A DNA stretch of 16,173 nt from Fibrobacterales bacterium. GTDB taxonomy: Bacteria > Fibrobacterota > Fibrobacteria > Fibrobacterales > Fibrobacteraceae. The notes beneath the pieces were generated by a model. That model did not search any database. It had not been told where the DNA came from and saw nothing but the letters and a program-made list of their open reading frames with translations. The position numbers and the translations under genes were made by a program. The stretch lies in NCBI GenBank assembly GCA_025997455.1, contig BNUP01000045.1, positions 1 to 16,173 on the forward strand, read 5' to 3'. Shown here one piece after another: positions 13,620-16,173 of this stretch. Position 1 is the first letter of the stretch; every line of letters begins with the position of its first letter.

Positions 13620-13633
13620 TTCCATCCTAATCA

Positions 13634-13646
13634 TAGAGAATCTCTA
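13634..13646. promoter_or_regulatory. Short palindrome upstream of glmM-like gene
   Basis: TAGAGA-A-TCTCTA, perfect 6-nt arms around one base, 20 nt upstream of the TAAATT core. The position would suit an operator, but the sequence is also close to the CTCTA-rich terminator family, so it may be a remnant of one. Confidence 0.3.
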
Positions 13647-13654
13647 AAGGAAAC

Positions 13655-13704
13655 CTCTAAAAACTCCCTTTGTAACACAATTCCACAGATTTGAGTTTTT
13701 AGAG
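13655..13704. repeat. Inverted repeat CTCTAAAAACTC / GAGTTTTTAGAG
   Basis: Perfect 12-nt arms (13655-13666, 13693-13704) around a 26-nt loop, in the spacer before the glmM-like gene. Role unknown; possibly a second terminator for the STAS-DUF2225 transcript. Confidence 0.6.
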
Positions 13705-13742
13705 ACGACGGCGATACTGCGAGCATTCGCCGCAGGATGACA
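13704..13742. repeat. REP-type extragenic repeat (GCCGCAGGATGACA type)
   Basis: The sequence contains GCGAGCATTCGCCGCAGGATGACAT, i.e. a GGCGA...TCGCC / CTGCG...CGCAG palindrome ending in CAGGATGACA. It resembles the widespread extragenic repeats ending in TCAGGATGACA seen in many bacterial genomes (from memory). No coding capacity. Confidence 0.5.
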
Positions 13743-13760
13743 TTATCATCATAAAAACGC

Positions 13761-13821
13761 AGTTCGCCCATGTCGGTTGGTAACCTCTACCAACCTCTTA
13801 GGAGGTTAATAGAGGTTACCT
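13761..13821 (-). repeat. 61-bp repeat containing a terminator hairpin, copy 2
   Basis: Matches 4813-4873 at 60 of 61 positions. It lies 45 nt beyond the stop of the STAS-DUF2225 gene. On the minus strand a TTTTT run follows about 20 nt beyond the hairpin. Confidence 0.85.
13779..13820 (-). terminator. Hairpin terminator of the STAS-DUF2225 gene
   Basis: Arms 13779-13797 and 13802-13820 (19 bp, 4-nt loop). The two imperfect positions pair as U-G only in minus-strand RNA, the strand of the upstream gene. Confidence 0.7.
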
Positions 13822-13865
13822 AAAAATTCTCTGCGTAATTCAAATTCCTCAAAATTATTTTTTAA

Positions 13866-14978
13866 CTAATTCAACATTAAATGCTGTGCTCTGCTGATCA
13901 AATATTTGCAATCTTCAATATCGCTGTAACTCTTTTCGAGTTCGCGGTAAAATTTTCGTGCATCTTGAATTTTATCCTGCGATAACAACACGCTGATTAA
14001 ATAAACATAAGCCTTTGCCAAGCGAACCGTTGAATAATTATTCTTGTTATCCATTATGCCGTATAGCCACGCAAGTGCGGTGTACATGTGGTCATCTATA
14101 TCTATATCTTTGAGTGCAAATTTGCACATCATAAAATTGCTGACAACTATATCAAAACCATCGGTGGTCTGTTGCTCGCTCATGTGTTTTAAGTTGAACT
14201 CGTTCAAAAGCCACGAAAGGTAAGCCGAACTCTTCTCCCGCGGCATACGGAAAAACGATTCCTCTCCAGCACCGCTGTAACTCATCGCAAGATTGCGCCG
14301 CAGAGCCGCCGTATTTGAAAGTCTCGCCCTATTTTCCTGTGTGAGGTGCGACTCAAAACGCCCTTCGGGAAAAACTATGGTGAACCAATCTAATCTGGTT
14401 GAGGCATAAAAGCACTTGGGGCAAACCGCCACCTGATAACAGGAAAAATCAACGGAATTAGGGTCGGGTTCCGCGGGTTCAAAAATGGGAACAATCTCAC
14501 TGTCACTCCACGCTTGCCGATAATAAGACTCGTCTATCATAAAGCCCGACACATTCTCATAAGAGCACAGCGGGCATATCATTTTGAGCGAACGAAAATG
14601 ACCCTTACCCTCAGACAAGCGGAAAAAAGTCCTCGCAAGGTCGGGATTTATCTCGTGAAAATCGCGCTCAAAATCAATAATGGAATCATAAACTAAAAAT
14701 GTTGGATTTTTTGAAAGTTGCTCGCGCACTTCGTCAGAACCGCCGAGAAATGCAATCTTTCTGCTGTCTTTTTGCAACTGTTCGTGAAGATTTTTGAAAA
14801 ACTGCAAAGCCGCGCCATCGATTTTAGCCGTTTGCCGAAAATCAAAAGCCATATCGAGTTTAGAGTCCTTTATCTCGTCGGCAAAGAACAATTTCTCTTT
14901 TATCACCTGTGCAGATGTGAATTCGGCTCCCGCCTCATAGCAAACATAGTGCCCTCGAACTTGCTTTGGCAAACTCAT
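13866..14978 (-). CDS. STAS-like + DUF2225-like zinc-ribbon protein
   Basis: A 370-aa soluble protein with three parts. Residues 1-110 look like a STAS/anti-anti-sigma fold (LDMAFDFRQTAKIDGAALQFF then RKIAFLGG), with no clear phosphorylatable serine in the usual DSTG place. Residues 133-240 carry CPLC (135-138) and CPKCFYA (186-192), a CxxC-CxxC pair with the spacing and flanks of DUF2225 zinc-binding proteins. The rest (245-370) is helical and TPR-like (AKAYVYLISVLLSQDKIQDARKFYRELEKS). Reaction unknown; a role in signalling or protein interaction is inferred. The start overlaps the hisN stop as ATGA, and a TACCTT element lies 10 nt upstream inside the end of hisN, so it may be both coupled and separately transcribed. 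Confidence 0.7.
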   Translation of the reverse strand: MSLPKQVRGHYVCYEAGAEFTSAQVIKEKLFFADEIKDSKLDMAFDFRQTAKIDGAALQFFKNLHEQLQKDSRKIAFLGGSDEVREQLSKNPTFLVYDSIIDFERDFHEINPDLARTFFRLSEGKGHFRSLKMICPLCSYENVSGFMIDESYYRQAWSDSEIVPIFEPAEPDPNSVDFSCYQVAVCPKCFYASTRLDWFTIVFPEGRFESHLTQENRARLSNTAALRRNLAMSYSGAGEESFFRMPREKSSAYLSWLLNEFNLKHMSEQQTTDGFDIVVSNFMMCKFALKDIDIDDHMYTALAWLYGIMDNKNNYSTVRLAKAYVYLISVLLSQDKIQDARKFYRELEKSYSDIEDCKYLISRAQHLMLN

Positions 14979-15805
14979 ATTGGTGGGGAAGGTAGAAAAA
15001 CTTCAAACTTACCGTTGCTCGCAATTGACGAATAATCCTCATATATGTGGTGCAAGGGTAAGCCTTCCAAGGGTGAACCTTCGGTGAAAAACAGCGAAGT
15101 CTCACCTGCAAGCGTGGAGAATTTACCGCCCGCCTCCGAGAAAATCACGGGGTAAGGAGCAATATCCCACAGCGAAACAACAGGGTCAGACATAATTTCC
15201 GCACGCCCGCAAGCCACCAAATAATAGCCGTAGCAGTCGCCCCACCCGCGATATAACTGTGCTCCTTTGCGAAGTTTAGAGAACCAGTCCCCGTAGCCCT
15301 TGTCTTCCATCGTGTTTATTGTGCCCGAAAGAACGAGGGAATCTGCGAGTTTTGCGGTATTTGAAGTGAAAATTCTCTTGCCGTCTCTAAATGCTCCTCC
15401 GCCTTTAATTGCCCAAATTTTACTGTTGAGTGCAGGCAGTTGTATCAACCCTGCAATGGAGACTCCCTTGTGCACTATTGCGATGAGTGTGCCGAACAGG
15501 GGAACCGTATGTATAAACGCTTTTGTCCCGTCTATAGGGTCAATAACCCACTGATATTCGCTCTGTTTGTTGTTTATATTTTCCCCGAATTCCTCCCCGA
15601 TAAATCCCCATTCCGGCGTTTCTTTTAACGCAAATTCCCGCACCGCCTCCTCTGCCTTTTTATCCGCAATTGTCACGGGGGTAGAATCGACTTTCCACTC
15701 AACGCTAAAAGACGAATTCCAATATTTGAGTATCTCCGCTTGAGCCAAATCTCCGGCTCGGAGCAAAAGCGATTCGATGTATTTAATGTCGAGATTTGAG
15801 GGCAC
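14975..15805 (-). CDS. hisN: Inositol-monophosphatase family, HisN-type histidinol-phosphatase
   Basis: A 276-aa cytoplasmic metal-dependent phosphatase. Metal-site residues are visible: GEEFG (70-74, Glu71), DPIDGT (89-94, Asp89, Asp92) and WD (213-214, Asp214). DPIDGTKAFIHTVPLFGTLIA and the WGDCYGYYLVACGRAEIMSDP block fit the HisN branch (last-but-one step of histidine synthesis) better than SuhB or CysQ, but inositol monophosphatase activity cannot be excluded. No other his gene is near. The GTG at 15805 is used because the TACCTT element ends 6 nt before it. The C-terminal residues FLPSPPI are encoded by the start element of the next gene, which overlaps by 4 nt. Confidence 0.82.
   Translation of the reverse strand: MPSNLDIKYIESLLLRAGDLAQAEILKYWNSSFSVEWKVDSTPVTIADKKAEEAVREFALKETPEWGFIGEEFGENINNKQSEYQWVIDPIDGTKAFIHTVPLFGTLIAIVHKGVSIAGLIQLPALNSKIWAIKGGGAFRDGKRIFTSNTAKLADSLVLSGTINTMEDKGYGDWFSKLRKGAQLYRGWGDCYGYYLVACGRAEIMSDPVVSLWDIAPYPVIFSEAGGKFSTLAGETSLFFTEGSPLEGLPLHHIYEDYSSIASNGKFEVFLPSPPI
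14979..15000 (-). promoter_or_regulatory. TACCTT start element embedded in the 3' end of hisN
   Basis: GTTTTTCTACCTTCCCCACC followed by AAT and ATG on the minus strand. The core (14994-14989) lies 10 nt before the STAS-DUF2225 ATG, slightly further than usual. The same bases encode the last residues of the HisN-type protein (VFLPSPPI). Confidence 0.5.
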
Positions 15806-15822
15806 TAGGGGAAGGTAGAAAA
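15806..15822 (-). promoter_or_regulatory. TACCTT start element of hisN
   Basis: TTTTTCTACCTTCCCCTA precedes the GTG on the minus strand; the core (15817-15812) ends 6 nt before it. The upstream DNA runs straight into an ACTTTAC-type heptamer array. No Shine-Dalgarno. Confidence 0.6.
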
Positions 15823-15855
15823 AGTGTAAAGTGTAAAGTGGAGAGTTGAAAGTTG
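15821..15855. repeat. A-rich heptanucleotide array, five units
   Basis: AAAGTGT, AAAGTGT, AAAGTGG, AGAGTTG, AAAGTTG in constant phase, directly abutting the hisN start element. Confidence 0.75.
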
Positions 15856-15877
15856 AAGGGAAGTGTGGAGTAGAGTT

Positions 15878-15947
15878 TGTAGGGGCGTGGTTTTTAATCC
15901 GCCCGTATCATTGTAGGAGCGAATAGTATTCGCCCGTTAGCATTGCA
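15878..15947. repeat. Pair of dispersed palindromic elements
   Basis: The first (15878-15905) is TGTAGGGGCGTGG followed by TTTTTAATCCGCCC, a variant of 4672-4704. The second starts at 15912 (TGTAGGAGCGAAT) with arms GCGAAT/ATTCGC at 15919-15924 and 15928-15933. The pair ends with CGCCCGTTAGCATTGCA, matching the end of the tandem pair at 5957-6019. The two loci therefore share a composite layout. Confidence 0.75.
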
Positions 15948-16046
15948 GGTTGAGTATCCGTCACCAGCGAGCCATAGGCGAAGCAATCCATAAAGATTGA
16001 TATTTGGGGGCGTTCTATCTGTATAAACAATGGCGGCAATGCAAAA
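15948..16046. repeat. REP-like sequence and ATCTGTATA repeat before the right-edge gene
   Basis: 15960-15990 (CACCAGCGAGCCATAGGCGA then AGCAATCC) resembles the widespread GCGAG...GCGAAGCAATC extragenic repeats, from memory. ATCTGTATAAACAATGGCGG at 16017-16036 matches 4763-4782 with two mismatches. No gene is seen in the rest. Confidence 0.5.
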
Positions 16047-16063
16047 TTTCTACATTTCCCCCT
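16047..16063 (+). promoter_or_regulatory. TACATT start element of the right-edge gene
   Basis: TTTCTACATTTCCCCCT ends at the ATG at 16064; the TACATT core (16051-16056) ends 7 nt before it. It is a one-base variant of the common element and is used here as evidence for the start of the truncated gene. Confidence 0.5.
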
Positions 16064-16173
16064 ATGCCGCTAAAAAAGTCTGTCAAATATAAAACGCATA
16101 GTAGTTACGCTAGCGACAGTGCCGCTCCTGTGTGGAACGAAACTTCTGTTCCCATAGTTGGTCCGCATACCCG
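16064..16173 (+). CDS. Unknown protein, N-terminal 36 codons (cut by window edge)
   Basis: An open frame from ATG at 16064 to the window end with no stop. It starts MPLKKSVKYKTHSSYAS and goes on to a Pro-containing stretch (APVWNETSVPIVGPHT). There is no signal peptide or membrane segment, so the product is probably cytoplasmic. I do not recognise it. The main support is the TACATT start element placed exactly 7 nt before the ATG, as at known genes. Divergent from hisN. Confidence 0.5.
   Translation, partial: MPLKKSVKYKTHSSYASDSAAPVWNETSVPIVGPHT

Noticed and set aside
1..16173. tRNA, rRNA, transposase, phage or toxin-antitoxin genes
   Set aside because: Reading both strands for cloverleaf patterns and family motifs turned up none. 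I could not run a covariance-model search.

Overview
The window reads as chromosomal DNA of a Gram-negative, probably anaerobic bacterium. Evidence for an outer membrane: several lipoprotein signal peptides, a beta-barrel-like protein and a periplasmic SurA-type chaperone. The best guess is the Fibrobacterota (Fibrobacter/Fibromonas side) of the FCB group. The reasons are an acetate kinase next to a methylmalonyl-CoA mutase small subunit (acetate and succinate/propionate metabolism), the GEGNGG-type phosphohexomutase, and the style of the lipoproteins. This is inference; no rRNA or other marker gene is present. There are 16 genes (two cut by the window edges). I see no tRNA, rRNA, CRISPR array, phage gene or transposase.

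Layout. 1-224 (-): start of a lipoprotein gene, divergent from ackA (404-1594, +). ackA converges on a mutA-ybbR pair (4543-1666, -) across a hairpin terminator. Next come a SurA/PpiC-like protein (5869-4874, -) and a five-gene unit read leftward from 9715: PPC-like lipoprotein, small two-TM protein, pyrE, second lipoprotein, outer-membrane protein. A class I/II aminotransferase (9904-11097, +) diverges from that unit and overlaps tail-to-tail with argD, which is coupled behind a glmM-like gene (13601-11050, -). A HisN-type phosphatase and a STAS + DUF2225-like protein overlap by 4 nt (15805-13866, -). A plus-strand gene begins at 16064 and runs off the end.

The most striking feature is in the non-coding DNA. 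All ten genes that begin a transcription unit, or could begin one, carry nearly the same element, consensus TTTTT-CTACCTT-YCCCC. In eight of them the TAnnTT core ends exactly 6-7 nt before the start codon, where a -10 hexamer would sit if the start codon were the first transcribed base. Most of these starts have no Shine-Dalgarno sequence. The one first gene with a long gap (mutA, 28 nt) has a good one, as do several internal operon genes. I propose that this genome uses leaderless mRNAs fired from this element. Around it, intergenic regions are built from degenerate 7-nt tandem repeats (RGGGTRT and AAAGTKW types), often in phase with the start element and in places able to form G-quadruplexes, mixed with short palindromic repeats. 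Terminator-like hairpins share a CTCTATTAACC core, and their G-U pairs form only in the RNA of the gene they follow.

The genes cover central metabolism (ackA, mutA), pyrimidine synthesis (pyrE), arginine and probably histidine synthesis (argD, hisN), cell-wall sugar precursors (glmM) and envelope assembly (ppiC-like, lipoproteins, OMP). They form no single pathway.
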